DNA of 47,594 nt from Paludibacteraceae bacterium (GTDB lineage Bacteria; Bacteroidota; Bacteroidia; Bacteroidales; Paludibacteraceae). The first letter of the stretch is position 1. Every line of letters begins with the position of its first letter. Positions 1 to 8,941 of this stretch are shown piece by piece. The notes below the pieces were generated by a model. It saw nothing but the letters and a program-made list of their open reading frames with translations, did not search any database and had not been told where the DNA came from. The stretch is from NCBI GenBank assembly GCA_017962005.1, contig JAGCWE010000039.1, positions 1 through 47,594 on the forward strand. Reading direction: 5' to 3'. The position numbers were made by a program, and so were the translations under genes.

Positions 1-85
1 CACTTTCGTTGAATAACCAAACTTGTTACGCAGGCTTTTTCCTGCGAAAGAACAAATGATGTATAACAACCAAACTAACATGACT

Positions 86-2818
86 ATGAAGAAGAATTTG
101 TTTGTTGCGGCACTCCTGCTGGTTGCGGGACTGCTGAACGCACAAACCCGCACCGAAATAGACGGCGTGTGGTACCTGCTTGACGAGGAGAACAAGACCG
201 CCACGGTCACTTTCCGCCCGAACGACACAAACGCGGACATGGTGGCGGAGGACAACTACACGGGCCGTCTCAACATCCCGTCCATCGTCTCCGTTTACGA
301 CCAGGAAACCTACAACTACGTTGATTACACCGTTACCGCCGTGGGTGACAGCGCATTCGCCAAAAGCCCCTATCTGAAGGGAGTCACCATCCCTGCCACT
401 GTCAAGACATTAGGTCTGTATCTGGCAGCAGAGTCATACCTCAACGAATGGGACAAAGGCATTGATGAAATCATCATCTCCGACGGCAACGAGCCTATCG
501 AGTTCACTTCCAGGCAGGGCGACACGGGAGAGGAGTTCTCCTTCCAGGAGGCGGCAATGACCTGCACCTACCTCTATCTCGGGCGTAACATCACCGTGAA
601 GAAAGACGCTGATTGGGACATCCCCATCTTCCACACATGGGGCAGCGTGGAGGAGGTGGTCTTCGGCGAGAATTTCACCGAAGTGCCCCTTGCTTTCTGC
701 CCATACAGCCGCAACCTGCGCAGCATACAGATTAACAGTTCAAAGCTGCTTGAGGCAGGACCGCGTATGTTCGCCTTCCTTGATGAGGACAAACCGCAGC
801 CGGACGCAACCGCTATCACCCTCTATGTACCTTACGGTATGAAGAGGACATATTCTGCCGATGAATACTGGCGCCGCTTCACTATAGAAGAAATGGATGA
901 CGCACAACGCTACGGCATCAAATATGTGCCCGATTATTTCCACTTCTATGTTGACGGTCTCTATTACCTGCGCACCAGCCGTGGTGTCAGCGTGGTGATG
1001 CCGCAGGTGTGGTACATCAACCGCGACGGCTCCTATGTAAGCCAGTGGAGCAGCGAGTTCCCCTACAAGCAGTCTGAAATCACTATTCCCGAATCAATCA
1101 CTCTCTATCTTAAAGATTATACCACCTATTCCCTTACGCCGAAGGATGGCTATGAGAAAACCACCCTTACCGTGGCAGGCATTGGCGACTACTGCTTCCG
1201 TGGTGCACGCAACCTTGAGCAACTGACTATCCCGAATACTATAGCAGAAGTAGGAATGGAAGCCTTTGAAGATGCCCTCAACCTCAAGTCGCTTGACATA
1301 CCCGAATCCGTCATCCACGTCGGCTGGCTCGCATTCGCACGCGCAGGCTTTGAGGAAATTACTCTTCCTGCTTCGCAGAGCCAATGGGAAAGCGACGCCG
1401 CATTCCAAGAGTGCATCAATCTGCGCAAAGCGGTGTTCAAGAAAGGCACCACGCACATTCAGGACCGCATCTTCTTCGGCTGCGAGGCATTGCGCGTGGT
1501 AGAAATCCCCGACGGCGTACTTGAGATTGGCGCCGGTGCTTTTGCCGGCTGCTCGGCCCTGCGGGACCTGCACCTGCCTGACGGACTGCATACCATCCGC
1601 AACCGCACCTTCCGCGGCTGCCCGCTCCGCTCACTCGAGATACCCGCAACCGTAGAAGAGATAGAAGGCTCAGCCCTCCTCGGCGTGCCATTGAGCCGCC
1701 TGACCGTCAACCCTGACAACCGGACATTCGACTCACGCGACAACTGCAATGCCATCATCCGCAAAAAGGACAATACGCTGGTGAGCGCCTGCAACGGCTC
1801 GTTCATCCCGGAATCGGTTGACTCGATTGCCCCCGAAGCCTTTGTGGAACTGGAAGGTATCCGTTCGCTCACGCTGCCCAAGAACCTGAAGAGAGTCTCC
1901 AACACGGGACTGATGAACCTTGAGAATCTCACGCTCATCACATCATACATTGAAACCCCAGCCGGTGTGCTCGAAAGCGGTGCCATAGAGGACTGGTACA
2001 ACATCGACCTTTACGGCTCCATCACGCTTTATGTTCCCGCCGGAACAAAGACCGCGTACCAGGCGGACGAAGAGTGGGGCAAGTTCAAAAACATTGTCGA
2101 GATGGAGGGTGAGAACAAGCCCGCCGACGTGGCAGACCTGCGCCCTGTCACAGAGGACGGAGCCTCTGACTTCAGCAACCTGGAAGGCAAAGACCTCTCC
2201 AACGCACTTATCGGGAACATGTATGTCACCTGCGACCTCACCAACGGCGACGGATATAACAGTACGGACAAAGCCCTTGTCTTCAACACCGTTGTGGACC
2301 AGCTCATGCTGGACAACATCGCCGCCCACGAAGGCAACATGGACGTGCTGCGCAACAACTTCAGCGGCATCGTGCTGGAGATACCAGCAGGCAAAGGTAC
2401 TGTCACCATTGAGGCGAAAGTGACCGGCAAGCGCGCGATAGCGGCTTATATCTCCGGTCACGACGGCTTATCCGTCAGTGAGGCTCCCGCCACAAAGACC
2501 GAGATTGACATACCATTTGACGAAGAGGAGAAGGCATTTGTCTATATCTACGGCATTTACGACGACGGCGAAGCGCTGCCCGCACCGCAGCGTGTGGCGT
2601 CGAAGATACAGCGCGCTCCCGCAGCCTCCGAGGATGACGACCTTACGGCAGGAACGGTCAATATCTACAGCGCAAAGTGGACTATCAGCGAGGTAACTGC
2701 TGCGGAGCAGACCGAAGCAGACGCAACGACCGCCGTGCAGAAGGTGGTCCGTGACGGCAAAGTGTTCATCCTCCGCGACGGAAAGACGTACAACATGTTC
2801 GGCGCTGAAGTGCAGTAA
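86..2818 (+). CDS. Secreted BspA-like leucine-rich-repeat protein
   Basis: A surface or secreted protein built from BspA-type (LRR_5) leucine-rich repeats; such proteins usually mediate adhesion. The start is placed at ATG 86 because it opens a clean signal peptide (MKKN, a hydrophobic run, then cleavage near LLNAQ). In-frame ATGs at 23, 56, 59 and 80 would add a polar leader. Repeats with the pattern L-x2-L-x-IP-x2-V-x2-I-x3-AF recur over about residues 340-620. A possible carbohydrate- or matrix-binding region of about 250 residues follows. The last 25 residues form a tail (QKVVRDGKVFI then GKTYNMFGAEV) that recurs at the ends of the M6 protease and both giant proteins here. I infer that the tail serves in export or anchoring through the type IX system. 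Upstream context lies outside the window. Confidence 0.9.
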   Translation: MKKNLFVAALLLVAGLLNAQTRTEIDGVWYLLDEENKTATVTFRPNDTNADMVAEDNYTGRLNIPSIVSVYDQETYNYVDYTVTAVGDSAFAKSPYLKGVTIPATVKTLGLYLAAESYLNEWDKGIDEIIISDGNEPIEFTSRQGDTGEEFSFQEAAMTCTYLYLGRNITVKKDADWDIPIFHTWGSVEEVVFGENFTEVPLAFCPYSRNLRSIQINSSKLLEAGPRMFAFLDEDKPQPDATAITLYVPYGMKRTYSADEYWRRFTIEEMDDAQRYGIKYVPDYFHFYVDGLYYLRTSRGVSVVMPQVWYINRDGSYVSQWSSEFPYKQSEITIPESITLYLKDYTTYSLTPKDGYEKTTLTVAGIGDYCFRGARNLEQLTIPNTIAEVGMEAFEDALNLKSLDIPESVIHVGWLAFARAGFEEITLPASQSQWESDAAFQECINLRKAVFKKGTTHIQDRIFFGCEALRVVEIPDGVLEIGAGAFAGCSALRDLHLPDGLHTIRNRTFRGCPLRSLEIPATVEEIEGSALLGVPLSRLTVNPDNRTFDSRDNCNAIIRKKDNTLVSACNGSFIPESVDSIAPEAFVELEGIRSLTLPKNLKRVSNTGLMNLENLTLITSYIETPAGVLESGAIEDWYNIDLYGSITLYVPAGTKTAYQADEEWGKFKNIVEMEGENKPADVADLRPVTEDGASDFSNLEGKDLSNALIGNMYVTCDLTNGDGYNSTDKALVFNTVVDQLMLDNIAAHEGNMDVLRNNFSGIVLEIPAGKGTVTIEAKVTGKRAIAAYISGHDGLSVSEAPATKTEIDIPFDEEEKAFVYIYGIYDDGEALPAPQRVASKIQRAPAASEDDDLTAGTVNIYSAKWTISEVTAAEQTEADATTAVQKVVRDGKVFILRDGKTYNMFGAEVQ

Positions 2819-3303
2819 ACGAGTGCGGAGGCTTGTCCTCCACAACGATTCATACGGTCAGTGGGGTGTGTATGCGCCCCACTGACTGCTTAGCGGGTGC
2901 AAAGATACGATAGCGGGGATTGGCATTGTCCCACTGCGTCCCACTGCGTCCCAATAATGCACAATAAGTCACACTTTCGCGTTCGGCAACAACGCCCTTG
3001 GGGGCTGTCGCAATTGTCAATACCGCTTCGTCGGAAGTGACTCGTCTAACGACTTTCGACATCATCGAAAGTAAATGACTCGTACTTCCTCCTCTCCGAC
3101 TTCGAAAGCAAGACTTTCTTGTCGATTTTTATATACCCCTCCATAATATAGCAAAAAAATGGCCTAAATCTATCACCTAAAAAGCAACTTTTTTCAAATG
3201 TATATACATTTTCTTTGTCAACCATTGATGTTATCCATTGCCAATTATGCCACTTACCTCTGACATTTATATATGGTTCATTGATTAATTAATCATTGCG
3301 TTG
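2819..3303. other. Intergenic region, left edge of the defence island
   Basis: No convincing gene. Beyond the hairpin at 2857-2886, it holds a short tandem run of GTCCCACTGC (about 2.6 copies near 2928-2953) and a perfect 8-bp inverted repeat ACTTTCGA/TCGAAAGT with a 5-nt loop at 3052-3072. Base composition turns clearly AT-rich from about 3120, which I take as the left boundary of acquired DNA. I found no attachment site or flanking direct repeat. Confidence 0.5.
2857..2886. terminator. Hairpin after the LRR gene
   Basis: A perfect 10-bp inverted repeat (GTCAGTGGGG / CCCCACTGAC) with a 10-nt loop lies 38 nt after the LRR stop codon. A shorter GGAGG/CCTCC hairpin sits at 2827-2840. No U-tract follows on either strand, so this is a plausible 3'-end stabiliser or factor-dependent terminator, not a classical intrinsic one. 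Confidence 0.5.
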
Positions 3304-6300
3304 TTACTTCTCTATCCTATAAATCACATCTCTTTCTCGTTGCTCAAACTTTTTAGGATAGACATCGCGTTCCTTAGGAATGTCAGCAGATATAACACGT
3401 CGCTCATAGATATGAAAACGTAGGCAACTTTTTGTCTCCTTCAGTATGGTATCTACTATATCCTTACGAAAGTAGAAGAATAAGTCGGAATCATTGACAA
3501 AATACGCAGATGCCTCTTTCCCATCTTGATCGTAATAAATCATCGTGTTCACATCAAATCGCAGTCCAAAACGTACAGCCCATTTTGTGCGCAAATATTC
3601 AAAGTTACGATATCTGTACCGGCTTCCGCTCCAACTAGAAAAGCCATAATATCCTAATAGTCTTCTCTCTTCATCCCAATACTCGTCTTTTTCACGCGAT
3701 TCTAACAACCGCCATCCTATTTCTGCTCCATATGTATGATCTGTATCTATCGAATCCACCACCTCTAGTTTAGCTATAGTCTTGTCTGACATCTTCTCCT
3801 TTGCAAGTTCCACGTGCCCTGATATATAGTAATTGGCATATTTATCTGAAATTTCTTGCTTTAATCTTCCATGCATCATCACCCATTCTCCTTCATATCC
3901 TGGCAATTGGTTAATAAATAATTCCTTCATAACTTTGATGTCATCTTTCATTATCCATTCTCCTAAATCATCTCTATTCTTAGGCATCAAGCTACGGCTC
4001 ACTAAACTACATTTCTTCGGGAAATATGGCATAGATGGATCTACATCAAATAATTCCGTACGGAATGTATCCTTATATACGGGATTAATATAACTGTTTA
4101 ATATCAACCATCCATATAATTCCATTAACGCAAAACGTCCGTATTTTTCTCCGAATCCTATATGCTTTGAACTACGATAACTTGCTTTCTCATACGCTTC
4201 TTTGTTGAGTTTTGCGCATATTTCCTCGTCATATCCATTCTGCCGACATCTTGTTAAAAGCATACCATACACTTTCTGTTCCGATAGTTGTTTTATGGTA
4301 AAATTTGAGGAATAACTTGCGCTATATAACGGACGAATATTGAATTTATCAAAATCGTAGTCAAACAAGCCAAACGTGTCAACCTCTCGACATTTCACAA
4401 TCTTCCATTTCTCCGTCTTATTCTTACTCAATATGGTTCTGTCATGTGCAACTCCCCATCTATACGCTCCATAGCTGTATAATGTTTCCAACGCATCCAG
4501 CAGCAGCACACAATTCGATGTGTACTCCCGCATATAATCTTCAAGCAATTCCACCACCGTTTCATATCGCGCCTTTTCTTCCGCTCGTAGCCCAATTCCG
4601 GTCAATACCGTCACAACCGACTCGAACATGAATGCGTCGGGAATCCGCAGCCCCTTCGCAAATACATCGGGACTTACATCGTCAAAGTGTCGCATCGTAT
4701 GTGCAAATAGCTGCTTATGATATATCTCCCGGAACTCCCTATCCATTATTCCGCACATCACAATATTGCAACTGATTATATCATCCCACTCATAAGTCTC
4801 CAGCATATAATCATCATGCAGAGCCCCTTGCATCTCCTGCATCTGTGGGTATGTGACAAATCGGTTATTCCAATATTGATCTATTTCTATAGGCTGCATA
4901 GCCGCGAACAATGGTAGGAACTCTCTGAAATGAGATAGATTATGTTCGACACATACCCTTCGATAGATGTTTTTACACAACTGCTCTTTTATACCTGCGT
5001 CCTTTGCTTTGCTTGTAATGATGGTTCGTAGTGTCTCAATACCGGTCAAGGAAGCAAGCACTCCATCTAAATTCTCAAACATAGCTGTAATGGTTTCCAT
5101 ACTTGGCATCAATGCACACCATTGCTCCCCATACTTTTCCGGAACCAAGAACACCAGACTTTTCACAATATCCTGTCCATAAGTATGGCGTTCTTCCCCG
5201 AATAGTTTTGCTTGTTGTTCTGTTACATAGGATATAAAATCTGCCTTCTCAGCATGTGTCGCGATGATCTGTTCTGCTATATGATATCCCGCTATCATAT
5301 CGTACGTGAAATGTACATAGGACTCAGTCCCTTCCATCTCTGTCGTGCAACATCCTTCATCCACTATGCCACGAGCATATTCATTCTGATCAAATTTCTC
5401 ATAGAAGTCCGGCACATATGGCATATCGCGCTTATTACTCTCCCATATCGCTCGCGCATAGTTTCGTAATCCTTTCTGTATTTCGTATGCACGCATTTCA
5501 AAGTCGGGATGCTCTTTGTTCGCCACCGCCTCTATCATCTGCTTACTATATTTCATCATGCTCTCTGTCAATGAGGTGCCGGTGATATCGAAATCATGCT
5601 TCCCTTTATTTGTCTGGCAGAATATCTTCAAAAGCAATGGATGCTGAAATTCCGACAAGTTAGGATGCGGATTGGGGCGGATATCGTACTCCGCGAAATA
5701 CTTTTTCACAGCCATCTTTACCTCATTGGGTTCAATGCCGCTCAACTCGTATGAGTTCTCTATTTCATCCACTTTGTCAGGCCCATATATCACCGATATA
5801 TAATCTTTCTGACTTCGGCATGTCGTGATTAGCAACAAGTGACTACGCTCTTGTATTCTACGCTCCACTTCCACCAAATCATCCTTCCATCTCTTCGTAT
5901 ATGGATCTGCTTCATTAAGTCCATCAATGATAATTGGCATACGGCACTTATATCGCTCTCCCATGAAATCCAGCATGTCCATGATACTATCCATATCCGT
6001 ATCACTTGCTATATTCAACTTCTTCGCCATAATATCGGCCAACGATTTTTCCTTACCGAAGTCGCGCCCTTGCAAAAATAATACTGGCAATGATGGCTTT
6101 CGCTGAAGTAAATTCATCGCTACCGAACAAGCAAAATGCGTCTTGCCATATCCAGGTTCGGCAAAGATGGAATGGATCTTTTTCAATAGCAGCCGTAACG
6201 TCTGATCCAGATTTAGTATTCCCGGCTGCTGACGACAAATCAACTTGTCTATTTCATAAATACGATCTCGATGCCCTTCGAAATAGAAAGATGTGCTGGC

Positions 6301-7272
6301 AGACATCTCATGATTCTCAGACTTCTGTATAATAGTTCTCAGTTCCTTATTTATTTCATCGATGTTATGTCCCCTCTGTTCTATAAACTGATTTACTATC
6401 TGAAGTATCACCTGTACGTGCTCCAGCAGATCTTCCTTTTCCAGATATGGAGCCAAAGCATCCGCCAATGCTACTCTGTTCTTTTGTTCCTCATCATAGA
6501 GTTGAAAATACCTATCCGTAAATTGAGTATGCGTGTATCCATCCTTTTTGAGCATGCCGTGATGCTTCATATCGTCTCGGATGCCATCAACAACCTGCTC
6601 GATCTTTTTTCTTAGTGTCTGCATTGCTGCTTCTGAATCGACAACGGTCAATAGTTGCCTCTCCATTTCAGAAGGGACATGCAAATCTACATCGTATTTA
6701 TTTCTTAGTTTCTCTAATGTGTCCTTTGTTATAGAATCAATAGTCCGCTTTCCTAAAAAATTACCGTCAAAATAGTAATGGAATATCCCATTATATTTGT
6801 CCTGTTCGTTAAGGTATAATGCTTCAAACTCTCCTTTGCTCCACGGATCAATCAGGCAATTGCTACTTACTATTTCCAACTGCTCTTTCAATGTCGTATA
6901 TGCATTTTGGTCAAAATTACCTGGAGTACATAATATCCATAATTTGAGTTTTTCTCCTTTACATTCCACAGCTTTCGTGAAGCCTGCAACCAATTCATCC
7001 CTATGTCCTTTACCTAAGGGTGAGTTATTAGGGTCTTTCCCTTTCCAATATTTTGCTTGCCAACCTACCACATCGCCGGCATTTAATGCAACACCATGAT
7101 AGTCCGTGGACTTGGTTATCAAGATATATGACTCCGCACCAGGGGTGTTATAGTTATAATCTTCTATCCCGCAATCGTTGAAATAACGCAATATAATATG
7201 GCGACAGAACTGTTCAAACACGGCCCTCTCTCCTTCCTCTGTTTTCAGCAATTTGTTCCAATCAATTATCAT
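3304..7272 (-). CDS. Mrr-like nuclease fused to a STAND-type NTPase, putative antiphage effector
   Basis: A 1322-aa protein. Residues 1-180 look like a Mrr-type PD-(D/E)xK nuclease: PGAE at 44-47 supplies the acidic residue and GWQAKYW (Q72, K74) the QxK. At about 369-380 there is a Walker A, AEPGYGKTH, and at about 444-455 a Walker B, IIIDGLNEADP. This is the layout of NACHT/STAND signalling ATPases, in which a C-terminal sensor triggers an N-terminal effector. Residues from about 600 to 1322 match no domain I recognise and would be the sensor. The ATG overlaps the end of the radical SAM gene by 11 nt, so translation is probably coupled. The architecture resembles Avs-type antiphage proteins. 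The nuclease-plus-NTPase reading is well supported; the antiphage role is inferred from architecture and the neighbouring restriction genes. Composition is AT-rich compared with host genes. Confidence 0.8.
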   Translation of the reverse strand: MIIDWNKLLKTEEGERAVFEQFCRHIILRYFNDCGIEDYNYNTPGAESYILITKSTDYHGVALNAGDVVGWQAKYWKGKDPNNSPLGKGHRDELVAGFTKAVECKGEKLKLWILCTPGNFDQNAYTTLKEQLEIVSSNCLIDPWSKGEFEALYLNEQDKYNGIFHYYFDGNFLGKRTIDSITKDTLEKLRNKYDVDLHVPSEMERQLLTVVDSEAAMQTLRKKIEQVVDGIRDDMKHHGMLKKDGYTHTQFTDRYFQLYDEEQKNRVALADALAPYLEKEDLLEHVQVILQIVNQFIEQRGHNIDEINKELRTIIQKSENHEMSASTSFYFEGHRDRIYEIDKLICRQQPGILNLDQTLRLLLKKIHSIFAEPGYGKTHFACSVAMNLLQRKPSLPVLFLQGRDFGKEKSLADIMAKKLNIASDTDMDSIMDMLDFMGERYKCRMPIIIDGLNEADPYTKRWKDDLVEVERRIQERSHLLLITTCRSQKDYISVIYGPDKVDEIENSYELSGIEPNEVKMAVKKYFAEYDIRPNPHPNLSEFQHPLLLKIFCQTNKGKHDFDITGTSLTESMMKYSKQMIEAVANKEHPDFEMRAYEIQKGLRNYARAIWESNKRDMPYVPDFYEKFDQNEYARGIVDEGCCTTEMEGTESYVHFTYDMIAGYHIAEQIIATHAEKADFISYVTEQQAKLFGEERHTYGQDIVKSLVFLVPEKYGEQWCALMPSMETITAMFENLDGVLASLTGIETLRTIITSKAKDAGIKEQLCKNIYRRVCVEHNLSHFREFLPLFAAMQPIEIDQYWNNRFVTYPQMQEMQGALHDDYMLETYEWDDIISCNIVMCGIMDREFREIYHKQLFAHTMRHFDDVSPDVFAKGLRIPDAFMFESVVTVLTGIGLRAEEKARYETVVELLEDYMREYTSNCVLLLDALETLYSYGAYRWGVAHDRTILSKNKTEKWKIVKCREVDTFGLFDYDFDKFNIRPLYSASYSSNFTIKQLSEQKVYGMLLTRCRQNGYDEEICAKLNKEAYEKASYRSSKHIGFGEKYGRFALMELYGWLILNSYINPVYKDTFRTELFDVDPSMPYFPKKCSLVSRSLMPKNRDDLGEWIMKDDIKVMKELFINQLPGYEGEWVMMHGRLKQEISDKYANYYISGHVELAKEKMSDKTIAKLEVVDSIDTDHTYGAEIGWRLLESREKDEYWDEERRLLGYYGFSSWSGSRYRYRNFEYLRTKWAVRFGLRFDVNTMIYYDQDGKEASAYFVNDSDLFFYFRKDIVDTILKETKSCLRFHIYERRVISADIPKERDVYPKKFEQRERDVIYRIEK

Positions 7273-8287
7273 AGCACGTCGTTATTTGTGGGTAATACGG
7301 ACAACATCCCCGGCACACCTCATGTGCTACACAATCATTATGTTCGCATCGGTTCTGCTGCCGATTTCTATATCCTTTAAACATATTTACCCATATATCA
7401 TAAAAATCATATTCTTTCAAACTCCATGCATCCCTTCCTCCACTAAACGAACAAGGCGACACATTCATCTTGTGATCTACGTATACAGAGAAGTATCCTG
7501 CTTCACATACATCCACCAACTCAGGTCGTCCAAATCCTGCATGCAACAAGTTCGGCACAAAGCATGCATCAAAACCTATCTTCAACCCCTTATTTTGATG
7601 CGCATTCACCATCTTCACAAATCTATCTAATTGCTCCCCTCTCCTTAGCGCATCTTCTTTTGTTCCTCTTCCTGCAGGTTTATACGTTAAAAAAATGATT
7701 GCATTCACTCCGGCAAAATGTGCTTCATATTTACCACTCACAATCTCAATTGCTTCCTCGATATTCTTTGCTGATAGTACATAGTGTATGTTTGTTCGAA
7801 TCGTATACTTCCGCAGCATCGCAATCTTCTCTTCTTGCAATTCAGTCACGCTCGTTACCGACAATGCCACTGCTCCAACCTTGCCTTGTATCGCTCTACA
7901 TACATCCTCTGTCAGAAATATACCATTAGTAGTAAAGTTAGGTACGATTCCTCTCTCTAACGTAGCATCAATTATCTTCACAAAATCCGGATGCTCCAAT
8001 GGTTCACCTCCGCCTATTGCTACCTGAAACACATTCCCATATTCAGGATGACGCATCGCGTCCAGCACCTTGCAATAATCATTTACGGACAAAAAATCAT
8101 TATTACGCGCACTCTCACGATAGCAATATGCGCATTCCTTTGAGCAATGGTTCGAAATAGAGAGATCTGCCAATTCCGGTACTGGCGCCCATGACGGATT
8201 ATCATGCAGCGTCTTTCCCCAACGCATCGTCAAGCCTGTATGTGCATCGGCTCTAAAATGGTAATCTTTAATATCCCTTCGCAGCAT
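7262..8287 (-). CDS. Radical SAM/SPASM-type enzyme
   Basis: A 341-aa radical SAM enzyme. The [4Fe-4S] motif CSKECAYC (C48, C52, C55) binds S-adenosylmethionine, and G93-GEP is the conserved SAM-contacting strand. The C-terminus is cysteine-rich (C314, C319, C325, C328, C329, C338, plus two more around DVCEAGYF and VSPCSF), as in SPASM/twitch domains that carry auxiliary clusters. Such enzymes usually modify peptides or proteins. The start codon shares one base with the stop of the upstream 132-aa gene (TAATG), and its end overlaps the STAND gene by 11 nt. The three genes are therefore almost certainly one translationally coupled operon, and the 132-aa protein is the obvious substrate candidate. 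It is not viperin-like by motif. The substrate and chemistry are unknown. Confidence 0.9.
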   Translation of the reverse strand: MLRRDIKDYHFRADAHTGLTMRWGKTLHDNPSWAPVPELADLSISNHCSKECAYCYRESARNNDFLSVNDYCKVLDAMRHPEYGNVFQVAIGGGEPLEHPDFVKIIDATLERGIVPNFTTNGIFLTEDVCRAIQGKVGAVALSVTSVTELQEEKIAMLRKYTIRTNIHYVLSAKNIEEAIEIVSGKYEAHFAGVNAIIFLTYKPAGRGTKEDALRRGEQLDRFVKMVNAHQNKGLKIGFDACFVPNLLHAGFGRPELVDVCEAGYFSVYVDHKMNVSPCSFSGGRDAWSLKEYDFYDIWVNMFKGYRNRQQNRCEHNDCVAHEVCRGCCPYYPQITTCYDN

Positions 8288-8685
8288 TAATATTGTTCAA
8301 CTTGTGTTGCTCCAAACCCTTGGAATAATTCACTCATCTTTCTGTTGTGAATATATTCCCCTCTGATAAAATTAAACAATTCATCTTCACTCATTTCCAA
8401 CGGATCTGTCTTCATGCCTTCTTCTTCGAGCATTTCTTTATTTAAGCAATCTCCATCATCATCTTGGAAGGTCATTAGATAAGTATATATCTCATGCTCG
8501 TGCATATATGTCACTGTGCCGTTTTCAAGCATAAACTTTTTCAAAGCCTCTGCCATACGCACTCTTCCTGCCTCGGGCTCATATCCCTTGTAATGACCTA
8601 AAAAACAATTCACGATTCTCTCATCCATAGTGATGATGTAACTTACAGAACTACTATTTGTCACAAAATCTGTTCTCAATTTCAT
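8287..8685 (-). CDS. Small protein with FVTNSSS N-terminus, possible radical SAM substrate
   Basis: A 132-aa acidic protein with no enzyme motif that I recognise. Its N-terminus, MKLRTDFVTNSSSVSYIIT, resembles a signature of the type F-V-x-N-S-S-S-S-S-F that I recall at the start of many otherwise unrelated bacterial hypothetical proteins; its function is unknown to me. The rest is rich in Glu, Asp, Met and Tyr and probably helical. It is the first gene of the operon, and its stop overlaps the ATG of the radical SAM gene by one base. I infer it may be a precursor or regulator that the radical SAM enzyme modifies. A plain accessory role is equally open. The start is secure: ATG 8685 is preceded by a good AGGAG. 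Confidence 0.75.
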   Translation of the reverse strand: MKLRTDFVTNSSSVSYIITMDERIVNCFLGHYKGYEPEAGRVRMAEALKKFMLENGTVTYMHEHEIYTYLMTFQDDDGDCLNKEMLEEEGMKTDPLEMSEDELFNFIRGEYIHNRKMSELFQGFGATQVEQY

Positions 8686-8692
8686 ATTCTTA

Positions 8693-8697
8693 CTCCT
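8693..8697 (-). promoter_or_regulatory. Strong Shine-Dalgarno AGGAG of the three-gene operon
   Basis: On the minus strand AGGAG lies 7 nt before ATG 8685. Bacteroidota genes rarely use a strong Shine-Dalgarno and the other genes here show none, so this site fixes the start and fits recent acquisition or high translation of the first gene. Confidence 0.7.
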
Positions 8698-8726
8698 ATT
8701 AAATATGTTACATTTTCATGATTATC

Positions 8727-8911
8727 CTAAATCATCTGTTCCACTTCTTTCTTTGCGTGCTCCAAGATGGCTTTCCTTTCTTCTTGCATAGATTTTGCTT
8801 TTTGTCGAATAGCCTTTATATATTCTACAAGTTCCTATTGCTTTTGAAGTGAAGGAACAACAATAGTTAGGTTGGAATATTCTTGCATTATTAGATTTCT
8901 TATATCATTAG
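8727..8911 (-). pseudogene. Remnant of a type I restriction specificity subunit (hsdS 3' end)
   Basis: Minus-strand translation upstream of a TAG at 8727-8729 reads IKAIRQKAKSMQEERK followed by AILEHAKKEVEQMI. This is the characteristic C-terminal helix of Bacteroidota HsdS proteins. Just before it, NLTIVVPSLQKQ matches the usual turn at the end of an HsdS target-recognition domain. An in-frame TAG at 8835-8837 interrupts the reading frame where a Gln codon is expected, and no HsdS sequence precedes about 8911. Only the last 60 or so codons remain. It lies between the dpnA-like stop and the FVTNSSS gene. It is too short for hsdS function and no hsdR or hsdM is present, so it is the scar of an older type I system that was replaced or deleted. 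Confidence 0.7.
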
Positions 8912-8941
8912 TTTATCTTCTTTCGCAGTCATTAATTCCCT

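Noticed and set aside
2850-3065. Minus-strand reading of 71 codons with a -7-like box nearby
   Set aside because: It contains the repeat-rich spacer and a hairpin; no TTTG lies at the right distance and there is no homology.
3304-8685. The radical SAM gene as a viperin-type antiviral enzyme
   Set aside because: It has a cysteine-rich SPASM-type C-terminus and lacks the sequence features I associate with viperins, so a protein-modifying role fits better.
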